DNA of 64,000 nucleotides from Serratia symbiotica (GTDB lineage: Bacteria > Pseudomonadota > Gammaproteobacteria > Enterobacterales > Enterobacteriaceae): positions 1,302,001 to 1,366,000 of the forward strand of contig NZ_CP050855.1 of the NCBI RefSeq assembly GCF_000821185.2, in the 5' to 3' direction. A program made the position numbers and the translations under genes. The notes under the pieces are model-generated. The model saw nothing but the letters and a program-made list of their open reading frames with translations, made no database searches and was not told the origin of the DNA. This document shows, piece by piece, positions 21,464 through 33,792 of the stretch (within the stretch, counting starts at the first letter, position 1; each line of letters begins with the position of its first letter).

Positions 21464-22304
21464 CAGGGAGATCCCGATCTGCCCGCGCCACCTTGCCCAC
21501 CAAGAATTTGTGCACGAAATGCGGCACCACCTCGCTGGCTGGGCCGTAATGCTTTTCGTTAAACTGGTTTTCCACCTGGCTGGGTTCCAGGTTCAATTCC
21601 ATGGTGTAAGCCCCTGCCAACCGTGCCTCCTGCACAAAGCTTGCCGCCGGATAGACATGGCCAGAGGTACCAATGGCGATAAAGAAATCAGCCTTAGCCA
21701 ACGCCTGATAGATTTCGTCCATACCCAGCGGCATTTCCCCAAACCACACGACATGAGGACGCAGCGGTGCCGAGAGCTGGCAGCAGTGGCAACGATCCTC
21801 AACGCTGAGATCTTCAGACCAGTCGAACACCTGGCCTGAATGGGTGCAGCGCACCTTCAACAACTCGCCATGCATATGCAGCACCCGCTTGTTACCCGCG
21901 CGTTCATGCAGGTTATCGATATTCTGAGTAACCAGCAGGAAGTTTTCCCCCATCCACGCTTCCAGATCTGCCAGCGCGCGGTGCGCAGCGTTGGGCGCAA
22001 CCTCTGCGGCCTGTAGCTGGCGGCGGCGCGCGTTATAAAACTCCTGCACCAATACCGGATTGCGCTGATAGCCTTCCGGCGTGGCGACGTCCTCCACCCG
22101 GTGCTGTTCCCACAGCCCATCTGCCGTGCGGAAAGTACGAATACCCGATTCGGCGGAGATGCCAGCCCCGGTCAACACCACCACAAATGGCTTTTTCAGC
22201 TCGGCCACCGCCATGATATCACGATAAAAAATACGTGAACGAAAACGCTGATGCAGCACATGCTTACTCTTGCGAAACTGACACAGCCGATGGCGAGTGT
22301 GCAT
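21447..22304 (-). CDS. cobB: NAD-dependent protein deacylase (sirtuin) CobB
   Basis: A 285-residue sirtuin that removes acetyl or succinyl groups from lysines using NAD. Visible are [26 protein letters not shown], the catalytic His in [11 protein letters not shown], the zinc cysteines (C...CHCC), and [10 protein letters not shown]. The long Arg-rich N-terminus, as in the long form of E. coli CobB, supports the start at 22304. The C-terminus ends PENLSY, of which the last residues and the TAG stop come from the outer end of the dispersed repeat. nagK, which lies between lolE and cobB in E. coli, is absent: the gap to lolE is 43 bases. Confidence 0.94.
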   Translation of the reverse strand: MHTRHRLCQFRKSKHVLHQRFRSRIFYRDIMAVAELKKPFVVVLTGAGISAESGIRTFRTADGLWEQHRVEDVATPEGYQRNPVLVQEFYNARRRQLQAAEVAPNAAHRALADLEAWMGENFLLVTQNIDNLHERAGNKRVLHMHGELLKVRCTHSGQVFDWSEDLSVEDRCHCCQLSAPLRPHVVWFGEMPLGMDEIYQALAKADFFIAIGTSGHVYPAASFVQEARLAGAYTMELNLEPSQVENQFNEKHYGPASEVVPHFVHKFLVGKVARADRDLPENLSY

Positions 22305-22347
22305 TCATTTCCTCCTAAATAGGGCAGCTTCTCTGCCTGCATTTTGA

Positions 22348-23595
22348 TTATTGCCCGCTTAACACACGCGCCGGATCGATACGGCTGGCACGTCTGGCAG
22401 GATACCAACTGGCCAGCAGGCTGAGCACGAGGGCTGTCGCCAGCACGATCACCACATCCGGCCAATGCAGCTCAGAAGGCAGAAAGTCGATGAAGTAAAT
22501 GTCGCCCGATAGGAATGAATGACCGATCAGTTTTTCCACGCCCTTGGTGATAGTGGTCAGTTGTAGTGAGACGGCCACCCCTACCACCACGCCGCTCAGG
22601 CTCCCCACTAACCCAGCCAGTAGGCCGTACCAAATAAAAATGGCACGGATGAAGCCATCTTTAGCACCTAGAGTGCGCAGCACCGCGATATCTCCGCTCT
22701 TGTCCTTCACCGCCATCACCAATGTGGAAACGATATTAAAGCAAGCCACGCCGATCACCAGCACCATCGCCAGATACATAATGGCGCGGATCATCTGAAT
22801 ATCGCGGTACATATAACCATAAGTACTGATCCAGCTCTTGATGTAGACGTAAGCATCAGTCACCTCCCCAGCATCGCGCACCAGTTTGTTGGCGGCGAAC
22901 ACCTGGCTCACTTTGATGGCGATACCAGTGACGCCGTCACCTATGTCGAGATACTGTTGCGCATCGCCCAGTGGCACCAGCACCAGGCCATGATCCAATT
23001 GGCCGCTAAGTTGCATAATGCCAGTTACATGCAGGCGGATGCGCTTAGGTTGCAGTAGCTTCAGTTCAGGATCGCTGTTGGGGATCATCACCGTGACGTA
23101 AGCACCCCGTTTGACACCCAGCGCATCTGCCACGCCCTTACCCAGGATCACCTGCTGTTCGCCAGCCTTGAAATTAATCCAGGCATCGCCCTGTACGAAC
23201 TGTGGCAACGCGCTGAGCTGATTTTCCTGCTGCGGGTTTACCCCTTTGATCTGTACCGCATGCAGTTGTACGCCGTTTTCCATCAGGCCAGTAAAATTGA
23301 TGTAAGGCGCAGCGGCCAGAATGCCCGGCACTTTCTCCACCCGCCGTAGCATAGACAGCCAACCCTGAAGCGGCTGATTCACCGCTTCGATCTCACCATG
23401 AGGCACTACCGCCAGAATACGGTTTTGTAGTTCACGTTCGAAGCCGTTCATCGCACTCAGGCCAACGATCAGTACTGCTACCCCTAACGCAATGCCGATG
23501 GTGGAGATAACCGAAATCAGCGATACCATGCCGCCGCGCTTGCGGCCACGACTAAAGCGCAGAGCCGTCAGGAAGGAAAGTGACGCACACGCCAT
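22348..23595 (-). CDS. lolE: Lipoprotein-releasing ABC permease LolE
   Basis: A 415-residue inner-membrane protein with an N-terminal TM ([30 protein letters not shown]), a large periplasmic domain, and three C-terminal TMs. This MacB/FtsX-type topology fits LolE, which with LolC and LolD extracts lipoproteins from the inner membrane and hands them to LolA. Its ATG shares one base with the lolD stop (TAATG). It is third in lolCDE. Confidence 0.95.
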   Translation of the reverse strand: MACASLSFLTALRFSRGRKRGGMVSLISVISTIGIALGVAVLIVGLSAMNGFERELQNRILAVVPHGEIEAVNQPLQGWLSMLRRVEKVPGILAAAPYINFTGLMENGVQLHAVQIKGVNPQQENQLSALPQFVQGDAWINFKAGEQQVILGKGVADALGVKRGAYVTVMIPNSDPELKLLQPKRIRLHVTGIMQLSGQLDHGLVLVPLGDAQQYLDIGDGVTGIAIKVSQVFAANKLVRDAGEVTDAYVYIKSWISTYGYMYRDIQMIRAIMYLAMVLVIGVACFNIVSTLVMAVKDKSGDIAVLRTLGAKDGFIRAIFIWYGLLAGLVGSLSGVVVGVAVSLQLTTITKGVEKLIGHSFLSGDIYFIDFLPSELHWPDVVIVLATALVLSLLASWYPARRASRIDPARVLSGQ

Positions 23596-24299
23596 TACTC
23601 GCCCCCCAACAGAGTTAATGGCGTCTGAAGATGGCCATCGACCATTTCCAGTTGGCGGCTGAGGCGCTTGGCCAACTGCAAATCATGGGTCACGACTAAA
23701 AATGCCGTACCCTGGCGCACGTTCAGCTCACCCAATAAATCAAGGATGCTGTCTGCGGTGCGTTTATCCAGGTTACCGGTCGGTTCGTCCGCCAACACCA
23801 ACGCTGGGTTGTTGACCAGCGCACGGGCGATCGCCACACGCTGGCGCTCACCGCCTGACAGTTCAGAGGGGCGATGTTTGCTGCGCTTCTCCAGCCCAAC
23901 CGCCGCCAGCATCTCCATCGCCTTCTGCTGCGCCAGTGCGGTATGGGTGCCACCGATTAGCAACGGCATGGCGGCATTCTCTAACGCGGTAAAGTCTGGC
24001 AGCAGGTGGTGAAACTGATAGATAAAGCCGAGCTGGCGGTTGCGCAGTTCCGCCTTGGCCGCCGAAGACATGCGATTCAACGATAGGCCTTTGAAGATCA
24101 CCTCGCCAGCATTCGGTGAATCCAACCCACCCAGCAGGTGCAGCAAGGTGCTTTTACCGGAACCCGAACTACCGACGATCGCCATCATCTCGCCGGGCTG
24201 CATGGCAAAATTGACATTGCGCAACACATCGGTGTGCAGGTTACCTTCCTGATAGCTCTTGCACAGGTTGTCACACTGCAGCAAACGAAGGTTACTCAT
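23595..24299 (-). CDS. lolD: Lipoprotein-releasing ABC ATPase LolD
   Basis: A 234-residue ATPase with Walker [13 protein letters not shown], signature [14 protein letters not shown], Walker [13 protein letters not shown] and the H-loop VTHDLQLA. It energises lipoprotein release by LolC/LolE. The start at 24299 ([12 protein letters not shown]) overlaps the lolC stop by 8 bases. Confidence 0.96.
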   Translation of the reverse strand: MSNLRLLQCDNLCKSYQEGNLHTDVLRNVNFAMQPGEMMAIVGSSGSGKSTLLHLLGGLDSPNAGEVIFKGLSLNRMSSAAKAELRNRQLGFIYQFHHLLPDFTALENAAMPLLIGGTHTALAQQKAMEMLAAVGLEKRSKHRPSELSGGERQRVAIARALVNNPALVLADEPTGNLDKRTADSILDLLGELNVRQGTAFLVVTHDLQLAKRLSRQLEMVDGHLQTPLTLLGGE

Positions 24300-25494
24300 A
24301 ACGTAAAGCCTCAGCAGGTTGTACGGTGGCAGCACGCCATGAAGGGTAGAGCGTGGATATCAAAGACAACGCCATTGCCACCACGGCAATGAACGTCACT
24401 TGTAGCGGATCAACCGCTACTGGTAACGAAGCGCCATCAATCAATGCGCCAAGGACTGGCATCAGGTTATTCAGATTGCTGGCCAGCAGCACACCGAACA
24501 GCGTGCCGATCAGTGAACCTATGATGCCAGCACTCGCGCCCTGCACCATAAACACCGCCATGATCTGGCCGCGAGTCAGGCCTTGGGTTTGCAGGATCGC
24601 TACCTCGCTCTGTTTTTCCATCACCAGTAAACCCAGCGAAGTGATAATGTTGAACGCGGCAACCGCCACGATCAGACTAAGTAGCAGCCCCATCATGTTT
24701 TTCTCCATGTGCACCGCCTGGAACAGTTCGCCTTTGCGCTCACGCCAGTCTTTCCATTCAGTTCCTTGTGGCAGCGTCTGCTGGCTAAGGGTATCAACCA
24801 TCAGCGGCTGCTGTAGGAACAGACGCCAGCCTGTAATGTTGCCAGCCGGATAACGCATCAGGCGCGATGCATCCTGCTGGTTGACCAGCAACTGATAGCT
24901 GTCCACCTCGCTGTTGGCATGAAAGGTGCCGATAATGGTGAACAGCCGTTGGCTGGGAATGCGGCCCATTGGCGTGAACTGGCTGGTACTCGGCACCATT
25001 AGCCGAAGCGAATCGCCGCGCTTGACGCCGAGCTGGCTGGCCAACTGCTCACCAATAATGATGTTGTAGTGGTTCGGTTGCAGTTGCTGCTGTTTGATAT
25101 TGACTAGATAAGGGGTCAAGGGATCGGCTTCGTCCGGGTTGACACCGAGCATGACGCCAACCGCTACACTGCGGGCGCTTTGCAGCACCACATCGCCAGT
25201 GGTCAATGGCGCAACGCGGCTGACGCCCTTCAGCCCTTGAACTGCCAAGGCGGGTAGCCACTGAGGATTAATCGACCCCTGTTTACTGGTGATCAAAGCC
25301 TGTGGCATTAAGCCAAGGATGTTGTTTTCCAGATCCTTTTCAAAACCGTTCATCACCGAGAGCACGGTAACCATCGCCATCACTCCCAAGGTGATGCCGA
25401 TGGTGGACAGCCAGGAAACAAACCGCCCGAAGCGGTCTGAGACACGCCCGCGCATGTAGCGCAGGCCAATGAATAACGCGACAGGTTGATACAT
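24292..25494 (-). CDS. lolC: Lipoprotein-releasing ABC permease LolC
   Basis: A 400-residue relative of LolE with the same topology: an N-terminal TM ([28 protein letters not shown]), a periplasmic domain, and three C-terminal TMs. It is first in the lolCDE cluster and divergent from mfd. In the Lol system LolC recruits the LolA chaperone. A periplasmic hook-like loop around [16 protein letters not shown] is consistent with LolC rather than LolE. Confidence 0.95.
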   Translation of the reverse strand: MYQPVALFIGLRYMRGRVSDRFGRFVSWLSTIGITLGVMAMVTVLSVMNGFEKDLENNILGLMPQALITSKQGSINPQWLPALAVQGLKGVSRVAPLTTGDVVLQSARSVAVGVMLGVNPDEADPLTPYLVNIKQQQLQPNHYNIIIGEQLASQLGVKRGDSLRLMVPSTSQFTPMGRIPSQRLFTIIGTFHANSEVDSYQLLVNQQDASRLMRYPAGNITGWRLFLQQPLMVDTLSQQTLPQGTEWKDWRERKGELFQAVHMEKNMMGLLLSLIVAVAAFNIITSLGLLVMEKQSEVAILQTQGLTRGQIMAVFMVQGASAGIIGSLIGTLFGVLLASNLNNLMPVLGALIDGASLPVAVDPLQVTFIAVVAMALSLISTLYPSWRAATVQPAEALRYE

Positions 25495-25797
25495 GAAATC
25501 CGTTTTGTTGCCATGGTTAAAGCAATGTAATCATCGATAATAAAGGCTCTCCCGCGCCAAGGGAACACCCGGTGGCCTTTTATTCCACTGACAGCGCTGG
25601 CCGAAACTCAGGCAAAACCGGCCTGGCCGAACAAAATCCTGGCCGTTAACCGATTAAGTTTTAGGTTAAAAACCTGATTGTGGCATTTTTAACTGTGTCA
25701 GTTTGCTGACTGCTGGACTACTATAGCGCACAATTTAAGGCGCTTTATTGATTATTGCTGCCGGGCGCAATCCAACACGATGATTAAAGATACTTGA
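25495..25797. other. Divergent lolC-mfd promoter region
   Basis: This 303-base gap must hold both promoters. TTGCTGAC...TATAGC near 25708-25727 could be a promoter for mfd, but I cannot assign either with confidence. No gene is seen. Confidence 0.3.
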
Positions 25798-28700
25798 ATG
25801 AGCATTTCCAATAGCCGCAGCTGTTCCTCATCGCACCGTTATTCTCTCCCCAAACGCGCAGGTGATCTGCGCCGATTAGGACAGTTGTTCGGTTCAGCCT
25901 GCGCCGTGGAATGCGCCGAAATCGTCGAACGCCATAACGGGCCAGTGATGCTGATCGCCCCAGACATGCAAAATGCCCTACGGCTGCGCGACGAGATCCA
26001 GCAGTTTACCGATCAAAGGGTCACCACGCTGTCCGACTGGGAAACCCTACCCTATGATGGCTTCTCGCCACATCAGGACATCATCTCTGCCCGCCTGTCG
26101 AGCCTGTATCATCTGCCTACCATGGCGCACGGGGTGATCATTTTGCCGGTCAATACCCTAATGCAGCGCGTCTGTCCGCATGAATTTCTGCATGGTTATG
26201 CGTTAGTGTTGAAAAAAGGCCAGCGCCTGTCACGCGATAAGCTGCGCAGCCAATTGGAACAGGCCGGTTACCGCAGCGTCGCGCAAGTGATGGCGCATGG
26301 CGAATTCGCCACCCGGGGTGCCTTGTTCGATCTCTACCCAATGGGCAGCGAAGAGCCATACCGTATTGACTTCTTCGACGACGAAATCGACAGCCTGCGC
26401 ACCTTCGAGGTCGACAGCCAGCGCACGCTGAGCGAGGTCGACGCCATCAACCTGCTACCGGCCCATGAATTCCCAACCGACAAAAACGCCATCGAGCTAT
26501 TCCGCAGTCAATGGCGTGAGCAATTTGACGTGCGCCGTGATCCTGAGCATATTTACCAGCAAGTCAGCAAAGGTACCTGGCCTGCCGGTGTCGAATATTG
26601 GCAACCGCTGTTCTTCAGCCAACCGCTGCCATCACTGTTCAGTTATCTGCCAGCCAACACCTTGATCGTCAACACCGGCAACCTTGAAAACGCCGCCACG
26701 CGCTTCTGGCAGGACATCAGCCAGCGTTACCAAAGCCGCCGCATCGATCCGATGCGTCCGCTGCTGGCACCGGATACCCTGTGGTTACGCGTCGATGCAT
26801 TATTCGGCGAACTAAAAGCCTGGCCGCGCATAGCGTTAGAAACCGTAGATCTAGCGGCCCAGGCGGGTAACACCAACTTGGGCTACCGCGCCCTGCCCGA
26901 TCTGGCGGTGCAGGCTCAAAACAAACTGCCGTTGGACAATTTGCACCGCTTTGTCGCAGACTTTGACGGCAGTGTAATTTTCTCGGTCGAGAGTGAGGGC
27001 CGGCGCGAGACGCTACAGGATCTACTCGGTGGTATCAAACTCGGTACCTCGTTGATCCAGCACCTCGATCAGGCACAGCCGACAGGCCGCTATATGATGG
27101 TCGGCGCTTGCGAACGCGGTTTCTTCGATAGCATGCGCAACCGGGCGCTAATCTGCGAAAGCGATCTGTTGGGCGAACGGGTCAGCCGCCGCCAGCAGGA
27201 CAATCGCCGCACCATCAACACCGATACGCTGATCCGCAACCTGGCGGAGTTGCATCCAGGTCAACCAGTGGTGCACCTGGAGCACGGTGTTGGCCGCTAT
27301 GTCGGTCTGACCACGCTGGAGGCCGGGGGTATTAAGGCCGAATATCTGATCCTATCCTACGCTGGCGAAGACAAGCTGTATGTGCCAGTTTCTTCGCTGC
27401 ACCTGATCAGCCGTTATGCTGGCGGTGCCGACGAAAATGCCCCGTTGCACAAGTTGGGCGGCGATGCCTGGACACGCGCAAGGCAGAAGGCCGCCGAGCG
27501 GGTGCGGGATGTGGCCGCCGAACTGCTGGATATCTACGCCCAGCGCGTCGCCAAAACAGGCTTCTCTTTTAAGCACAACCGTGAACAGTATCAGCTTTTC
27601 TGCCAAACCTTCCCCTTTGAGACCACACCTGATCAGCAGCAGGCCATCAACGCTGTACTGAGCGACATGTGCCAGCCGTTAGCCATGGATCGTCTGGTGT
27701 GCGGCGATGTCGGCTTCGGTAAAACCGAGGTGGCGATGCGCGCCGCCTTCCTGGCGGTAGAAAACGGTAAACAGGTGGCGGTGTTGGTGCCCACGACCCT
27801 GCTGGCACAGCAGCACTTCGACAACTTTCGTGATCGCTTCGCCACCTGGCCGATCCGCATTGAAATGATGTCACGCTTTCGCAGCGCCAAAGAACAGCAG
27901 CAGGTACTTGACGCTGCGGCCACCGGCAAGGTGGATATCATCATCGGCACCCACAAGCTGTTACAAGGCGATCTGTGCTGGAGAGACCTGGGATTGCTGA
28001 TCGTCGATGAAGAGCACCGCTTTGGCGTGCGCCATAAAGAGCGCATCAAAGCGATGCGCGCCGACGTAGACATTCTAACGCTGACTGCCACCCCCATTCC
28101 ACGCACCTTGAATATGGCGATGAGCGGCATGCGCGACCTGTCTATTATCGCCACCCCACCCGCACGCCGTCTGGCAGTAAAAACCTTCGTACGCGAATAT
28201 GACAGCCTGATGGTGCGTGAAGCGATCCTACGTGAGGTACTACGTGGCGGGCAGGTTTATTATCTGTACAACGATGTGGAGAACATCGAGAAGGCCGCGC
28301 AAAAGCTAGCGGAACTGGTGCCAGAAGCGCGTATCGCCATCGGCCACGGTCAGATGCGCGAACGCAATTTGGAGCGGGTGATGAACGATTTCCACCATCA
28401 ACGCTTCAACGTGCTGGTTTGCACCACCATTATCGAAACCGGCATCGATATTGCCAGCGCCAATACCATTATTATCGAGCGCGCCGACCGCTTTGGGCTG
28501 GCACAACTGCACCAGTTGCGAGGCCGTGTCGGGCGTTCACACCATCAGGCTTACGCCTACCTGCTAACACCCCATCCGCAAGCCATGAGCGCCGATGCGC
28601 AAAAACGGTTGGCAGCTATCGCCTCGCTGGAGGATCTGGGTGCTGGCTTCGCGCTAGCCACCCATGATCTAGAAATTCGTGGTGCAGGCGAGTTGTTGGG

Positions 28701-29277
28701 AGAAGATCAGAGCGGCCAGATGACCACCATCGGCTTCTCGTTGTATATGGAATTGCTGGAAAGCGCAGTTGACGCACTGAAAAATGGCCGCGAACCGTCG
28801 CTGGAAGATCTCACCAGTAGCCAGGCGGAAGTAGAGTTACGCATGCCAACCCTGCTGCCGGACGACTTCGTGCCAGACGTCAATACCCGTTTATCGTTCT
28901 ATAAACGCATTGCCAGCGCCAAAAATGGCAACGATCTGGAAGAGCTAAAGGTGGAGCTGATTGACCGTTTCGGCGTGCTGCCAGAACCGGCGCGCAACCT
29001 GTTGCAAAGCGCAGCGCTGCGCCAGCACGCACAAATGCTGGGGATCAAACGCATTGAGGGTAATGAGCATGGCGGATTTATTGAGTTCGGCGACAACAAC
29101 TGTGTCGATCCGGGTTACCTGATCGGCCTGCTGCAAAGCAATCCACAGGTATATCGCCTCGACGGACCAAGCAAATTAAAGTTTATGCTCGATTTGAGCG
29201 ATCGCCAGACGCGGCTGAAGTTTACTAAAGATCTGCTAAGCACCTTCTTGGCGCACAGGCTGGTGCTATCGACTTAG
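25798..29277 (+). CDS. mfd: Transcription-repair coupling factor Mfd
   Basis: The 1159-residue translocase removes RNA polymerase stalled at DNA lesions and recruits UvrA. In order: UvrB-like N-terminal domains (ADMQNALRLRDEIQ region, APDMQNALRLRDEI), the RNA-polymerase interaction region (~470-550, HLEHGVGRYVGL), the RecG-like motor with Walker A GDVGFGKTEVAMRAA and DEEH box IVDEEHRFG, motif VI QLRGRVGRSHHQAY, and the C-terminal autoinhibitory domain. Length is close to the E. coli protein (1148). The ATG at 25798 gives a slightly longer Ser-rich start than E. coli; the conserved part begins near residue 14. Confidence 0.95.
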   Translation: MSISNSRSCSSSHRYSLPKRAGDLRRLGQLFGSACAVECAEIVERHNGPVMLIAPDMQNALRLRDEIQQFTDQRVTTLSDWETLPYDGFSPHQDIISARLSSLYHLPTMAHGVIILPVNTLMQRVCPHEFLHGYALVLKKGQRLSRDKLRSQLEQAGYRSVAQVMAHGEFATRGALFDLYPMGSEEPYRIDFFDDEIDSLRTFEVDSQRTLSEVDAINLLPAHEFPTDKNAIELFRSQWREQFDVRRDPEHIYQQVSKGTWPAGVEYWQPLFFSQPLPSLFSYLPANTLIVNTGNLENAATRFWQDISQRYQSRRIDPMRPLLAPDTLWLRVDALFGELKAWPRIALETVDLAAQAGNTNLGYRALPDLAVQAQNKLPLDNLHRFVADFDGSVIFSVESEGRRETLQDLLGGIKLGTSLIQHLDQAQPTGRYMMVGACERGFFDSMRNRALICESDLLGERVSRRQQDNRRTINTDTLIRNLAELHPGQPVVHLEHGVGRYVGLTTLEAGGIKAEYLILSYAGEDKLYVPVSSLHLISRYAGGADENAPLHKLGGDAWTRARQKAAERVRDVAAELLDIYAQRVAKTGFSFKHNREQYQLFCQTFPFETTPDQQQAINAVLSDMCQPLAMDRLVCGDVGFGKTEVAMRAAFLAVENGKQVAVLVPTTLLAQQHFDNFRDRFATWPIRIEMMSRFRSAKEQQQVLDAAATGKVDIIIGTHKLLQGDLCWRDLGLLIVDEEHRFGVRHKERIKAMRADVDILTLTATPIPRTLNMAMSGMRDLSIIATPPARRLAVKTFVREYDSLMVREAILREVLRGGQVYYLYNDVENIEKAAQKLAELVPEARIAIGHGQMRERNLERVMNDFHHQRFNVLVCTTIIETGIDIASANTIIIERADRFGLAQLHQLRGRVGRSHHQAYAYLLTPHPQAMSADAQKRLAAIASLEDLGAGFALATHDLEIRGAGELLGEDQSGQMTTIGFSLYMELLESAVDALKNGREPSLEDLTSSQAEVELRMPTLLPDDFVPDVNTRLSFYKRIASAKNGNDLEELKVELIDRFGVLPEPARNLLQSAALRQHAQMLGIKRIEGNEHGGFIEFGDNNCVDPGYLIGLLQSNPQVYRLDGPSKLKFMLDLSDRQTRLKFTKDLLSTFLAHRLVLST

Positions 29278-29707
29278 CCCTCCCTCCTGTCGCAGGCTGA
29301 TTCACCCGATGATAGTAACGGGTGTTCTACTGGCTCTCCTCCGGCGAGGCGGACATCCCGAAGAGGGTAAGAAAGTATCGAACTGCTTGCCACGACAATC
29401 GGCATGCTGCACACCTTTCATACCAGGGGAGTCAGTTGGTTAAAGTAGGAGCCTATCCCTGTAGGCGTGCTTGTTTTAAAATTTATGTTCCTAAGAGAGG
29501 TCATTGAAGGGGGCAAAGCCCCCTATGTATCTATCTTTCTGCCGATATTTTTTTATTCCAAATGTATGTCTCTTTGCCATCAGAGTTAATTGTTTTGTCA
29601 GGAACGCTTTGGCATCCCTACTTAAAACGTGCTCCATTCCCGACACGCTCAGCAATTCCACAGTTCTCCCGGTTATAGCCACCCAGCAGAGCCAGCGATA
29701 ATAGCGC
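29278..29707. other. Decayed intergenic region after mfd
   Basis: About 430 bases between mfd and kdsA. It holds a short fragment of the dispersed repeat end at ~29448-29470 (AGGAGCCTATCCCTGTAGGC), and a perfect hairpin AGGGGGC-AAA-GCCCCCT at 29508-29524 without a T run. A short minus-strand open frame (29491-29682) has no recognisable motif. Confidence 0.4.
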
Positions 29708-30571
<864 letters not shown>

Positions 30572-30593
30572 TTAAGTAAATCGAATCAATTAG

Positions 30594-31403
30594 TTAATGC
30601 AGCGTGACTCGCTTCCGATCCATCGTGTAGATGTGTAATTTAATCACTTCGCTCACCGGATCTTCAGGACACTGCTCGACAAAATAGTTAAGGTCGGAAA
30701 TGGCGATATGGTTGCACTCAAGCTGGGCATAAATCAGCCCACGGTCACGGATCTCGTAAGGATCGTCTGGGTCAAAGCACAAGGCGGTTTCGCTGGCACT
30801 CAGTGCCATTTCCATCTGTTTTTCTTCTATCAGGGCGGCTTTCAAAGCATCAAGCATCTTACGCACCACCATGAGGTTATCCGATTCGTCGAGATCGTTG
30901 TCTTCCAACTCAGCACACAGCCCCAAGCTACCTTTGATCCACACTTCCAATTGATGCTCGTTTAGCGTTTCACCGTTCAACGGGTTGATCAGCCACATTT
31001 CATCATCTAGCCAGTCGGCACGTAAAATAAGCTGAGTGGGGAAAATTACCGGCATCAGCGGCAGATCCAACTGGTGTGCGATATGCAAGAAAATGGTGCC
31101 CAATGATACCGGGGTACCCCGACGCTCTTCCAACACCTTATCCAACCAGATGGCATCGGACAGGCGATAAACACCACCAACGCCGCCGAAACCCCAGATA
31201 GTGAAGAAAAGCTCAATAAGTGCGTCCAGTTGCTGCTCCTGATTGAGATCATCCGGCATCGCTGCGCGCGCTTCATCGACCAACTGCTGTAGCTTGCGCT
31301 CAACCTCGGCCACCGGAAAATCGCGCCGTATAGACTGTGACACGAGGATCACACCGGCACTCAGTGGCGAGGTGTTAAATTCAAAATCCGCAATACGGCT
31401 CAT
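30594..31403 (-). CDS. sirB1: SirB1 (YchA), transglutaminase-like/TPR protein
   Basis: The 269-residue protein carries the SirB1 N-terminal domain (LDALIELFFTIWGFGGV...RRGTPVSLGTIFLHIAHQL, a transglutaminase-like fold) and C-terminal helical repeats (ALCFDPDDPYEIRDRGLIYAQLE). The biochemical function is not established. Position between sirB2 (4-base overlap) and kdsA is conserved across Enterobacterales. Confidence 0.92.
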   Translation of the reverse strand: MSRIADFEFNTSPLSAGVILVSQSIRRDFPVAEVERKLQQLVDEARAAMPDDLNQEQQLDALIELFFTIWGFGGVGGVYRLSDAIWLDKVLEERRGTPVSLGTIFLHIAHQLDLPLMPVIFPTQLILRADWLDDEMWLINPLNGETLNEHQLEVWIKGSLGLCAELEDNDLDESDNLMVVRKMLDALKAALIEEKQMEMALSASETALCFDPDDPYEIRDRGLIYAQLECNHIAISDLNYFVEQCPEDPVSEVIKLHIYTMDRKRVTLH

Positions 31404-31786
31404 AGGTATCCCATCAGAAACGGTATTTTCGTCGTGGCAAGTTTAATTATCAGATACAAGCAACCCAACGCCAGAACGCACAGTTTCTGACTTTTGCTCT
31501 TCATATCCAAGGTGGCGTAGCCAAGCAGGATGGAGATAATAACGCCAAACAATTTCTCGGTCAGCCATGAGTCCATAGCCAGCAACGGATAAAACCCGAA
31601 TATCACCACCAGCATGATGCCACTGGCAAACAGCAGTGTGTCATTAGGGTGCGGTGCAACCTGAACCCAACGCCAATTCATGATAGCCGATTTACGCCAC
31701 TGCCAAAAGAAACGCAGCATAAACAAGGTGATACTAATGAAAACCGTTAGCAAATGACAACCTTTCAACACAGTGTATGCGGTCAT
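31400..31786 (-). CDS. sirB2: SirB2 family inner-membrane protein (YchQ)
   Basis: A 128-residue protein with four hydrophobic segments and the family start YTVLKGCHLLTVFISITLFMLR (in part), plus PHPNDTLLFASG between TM1 and TM2. The name comes from invasion-gene regulation screens; the molecular role is unknown. Its stop overlaps the sirB1 start by 4 bases. Confidence 0.92.
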   Translation of the reverse strand: MTAYTVLKGCHLLTVFISITLFMLRFFWQWRKSAIMNWRWVQVAPHPNDTLLFASGIMLVVIFGFYPLLAMDSWLTEKLFGVIISILLGYATLDMKSKSQKLCVLALGCLYLIIKLATTKIPFLMGYL

Positions 31787-31821
31787 GGTGCTTCCTTACA
31801 TTGCCTTACGCTTCGTTATTA

Positions 31822-32670
31822 TCAATTTTGGGTCACGGCGGATGGCCACTGGCCGAGGGTCACGCGCTCATTGTTGCCGTAATCACGGTAAGTGGCAACC
31901 GCCATAAATCCAGCGGCCAGCATTAGCGCGCGCACACTGCGACCCTGCTGCCAGCCGTGTTCCAGCAATAGCCAGCCCTGAGGTTGCAGATGCTGCGGTG
32001 CCTGGCGCACGATGGCGTCCAAATCCGCCAGCCCCTGTTGCGCCGCTACCAGCGCGCTGGCAGGTTCAAAACGTACATCGCCCTGCGTCAGGTGCGCGTC
32101 GTCAGCGTCGATATACGGCGGGTTGCTGGCGATTAATGCAAAATGCTGGGGGGCCAGTGAACTGAACCAGTTACCCTGTAAGAATTGCACATTGCTGATC
32201 GTCAGCTTCCGCGCATTATGCTGTGCCAGTGCCAGCGCGTCGGGCTGCACATCAACGCCAATGACCGTACAATCTGGCCGTTCGCTGGCCAGCGCTAGCG
32301 CGATGGCACCCGTGCCAGTGCCAAGATCGAGAATGTGGCATGACGCGATCGGTAGGCGTTCCAGCGCCAGTGCTACCAGGCATTCGCTATCCGGGCGCGG
32401 GATCAAGGTGGCAGGGGAAACCGACAGCGGTAGCGACCAGAATTCACGCTCACCGACCAGATAGGCTACTGGTTCACCCTGTTCACGACGTACCAGCAGC
32501 GCTTCCAGTTGCTGCTGCTGGTGCGGCGTCAGTCGCGTTTCATCGAACGCCAGCAGAAAGGTTCTGGCCCGGCCAGTAACAAACCCCAGCAAGATTTCCG
32601 CATCGCGTCTGGGGCTATCGCTGTGCGTTAACCGGGCAGCGGCGGCTTTCAGCCAGTGGTGATAATCCAT
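31822..32670 (-). CDS. prmC: Peptide chain release factor N5-glutamine methyltransferase
   Basis: A 282-residue SAM-dependent enzyme that methylates the GGQ glutamine of release factors 1 and 2. Visible are the N-terminal helical domain, motif I ILDLGTGTGAIALAL, and the catalytic NPPYI motif. The ATG at 32670 shares a base with the prfA stop (TGATG), so prfA, encoding a substrate, is translationally coupled to its modifier. Confidence 0.96.
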   Translation of the reverse strand: MDYHHWLKAAAARLTHSDSPRRDAEILLGFVTGRARTFLLAFDETRLTPHQQQQLEALLVRREQGEPVAYLVGEREFWSLPLSVSPATLIPRPDSECLVALALERLPIASCHILDLGTGTGAIALALASERPDCTVIGVDVQPDALALAQHNARKLTISNVQFLQGNWFSSLAPQHFALIASNPPYIDADDAHLTQGDVRFEPASALVAAQQGLADLDAIVRQAPQHLQPQGWLLLEHGWQQGRSVRALMLAAGFMAVATYRDYGNNERVTLGQWPSAVTQN

Positions 32671-33755
32671 CACTCCTGCTCAGCAGACAGCGCGGCAAGT
32701 TGGTCGGCCTGGTATTCCTGCACGATCGGTTGGATCAGCATGTCCAGCTTGCCTGCCATCACCTCGTCCAGACGATACAGTGTCAGATTGATGCGGTGAT
32801 CGGTCACGCGCCCCTGCGGGAAGTTGTAGGTGCGGTTGCGGTCAGAACGATCACCGCTACCCAGCAGGTTGCGGCGGGTTGAGGCTTCTGCCTGTTGGCG
32901 TTTAGCCATTTCGGCAGCACGGATACGTGCGCCGAGCACCGACATCGCCTTGGCCTTATTCTTGTGCTGCGAACGCTCGTCTTGGCATTCCACGACAATG
33001 CCAGTCGGCAGGTGGGTGATGCGGATCGCCGAGTCGGTGGTATTAACATGCTGACCACCCGCGCCAGAAGAGCGGAAAGTGTCGATTTTCAGATCACTTT
33101 GAGTGATGTCCGGCATTTCAGCCTCTGGCACTTCCGGCATCACCGCCACAGTGCATGCGGAGGTGTGGATACGCCCCTGAGACTCGGTTTCCGGCACCCG
33201 CTGCACACGGTGACCACCCGATTCAAACTTCAATTGGCCATAGACACCCTCGCCAGAGACTTTGGCGATCACCTCTTTGTAGCCACCGTGTTCTCCCTCA
33301 TTAGCGCTGATCATTTCTACACGCCAGCGGCGAGTTTCGGCATAGCGGCTATACATGCGGAACAAATCGCCGGCAAAGATCGCCGCCTCATCGCCGCCGG
33401 TACCAGCGCGCACTTCCAGGAAACAGCCGCCCTCATCGTCAGGATCTTTTGGCAACAGCAGCACTTGTAGCTGTTGTTCCAGTTCTTTGGTTGTCGCTTT
33501 GGCCTGCTTGAGTTCTTCTTGCGCCATTTCGCGCATTTCTGGATCGTCTTGCATCATTTCTGCCGTCGCCAAATCCCCCTGTATCTGACGCCATTTAAGG
33601 AAGCAGCGGCTGACATCAGTCAATTGTGCATATTCTCGCGACAGTGCACGAAACCGATCCTGCTCAGCAATAACGCCAGCATCGCCGAGCAACGCCTGCA
33701 CTTCTTCATAGCGCTCTTGTAACGCTTCCAGTTTGGCAACAATAGAAGGCTTCAT
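32670..33755 (-). CDS. prfA: Peptide chain release factor 1
   Basis: The 361-residue factor reads UAA and UAG stop codons. The catalytic loop [15 protein letters not shown] holds the GGQ tripeptide, and the codon-recognition domain includes [12 protein letters not shown]. It lies between hemA and prmC, as is standard, with 37 bases to hemA. Confidence 0.97.
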   Translation of the reverse strand: MKPSIVAKLEALQERYEEVQALLGDAGVIAEQDRFRALSREYAQLTDVSRCFLKWRQIQGDLATAEMMQDDPEMREMAQEELKQAKATTKELEQQLQVLLLPKDPDDEGGCFLEVRAGTGGDEAAIFAGDLFRMYSRYAETRRWRVEMISANEGEHGGYKEVIAKVSGEGVYGQLKFESGGHRVQRVPETESQGRIHTSACTVAVMPEVPEAEMPDITQSDLKIDTFRSSGAGGQHVNTTDSAIRITHLPTGIVVECQDERSQHKNKAKAMSVLGARIRAAEMAKRQQAEASTRRNLLGSGDRSDRNRTYNFPQGRVTDHRINLTLYRLDEVMAGKLDMLIQPIVQEYQADQLAALSAEQE

Positions 33756-33792
33756 GCGTGGTATTAGACCCTGTTAATTAAGAAAACTAATG

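Noticed and set aside
27633..28154. 173-codon minus-strand frame inside mfd
   Set aside because: Antisense to the conserved motor domain of mfd; composition follows mfd codon structure and no domain is visible.
29508..29524. Terminator for kdsA or mfd
   Set aside because: A perfect AGGGGGC/GCCCCCT hairpin exists but no T run follows on either strand and it is about 200 bases from both stops.
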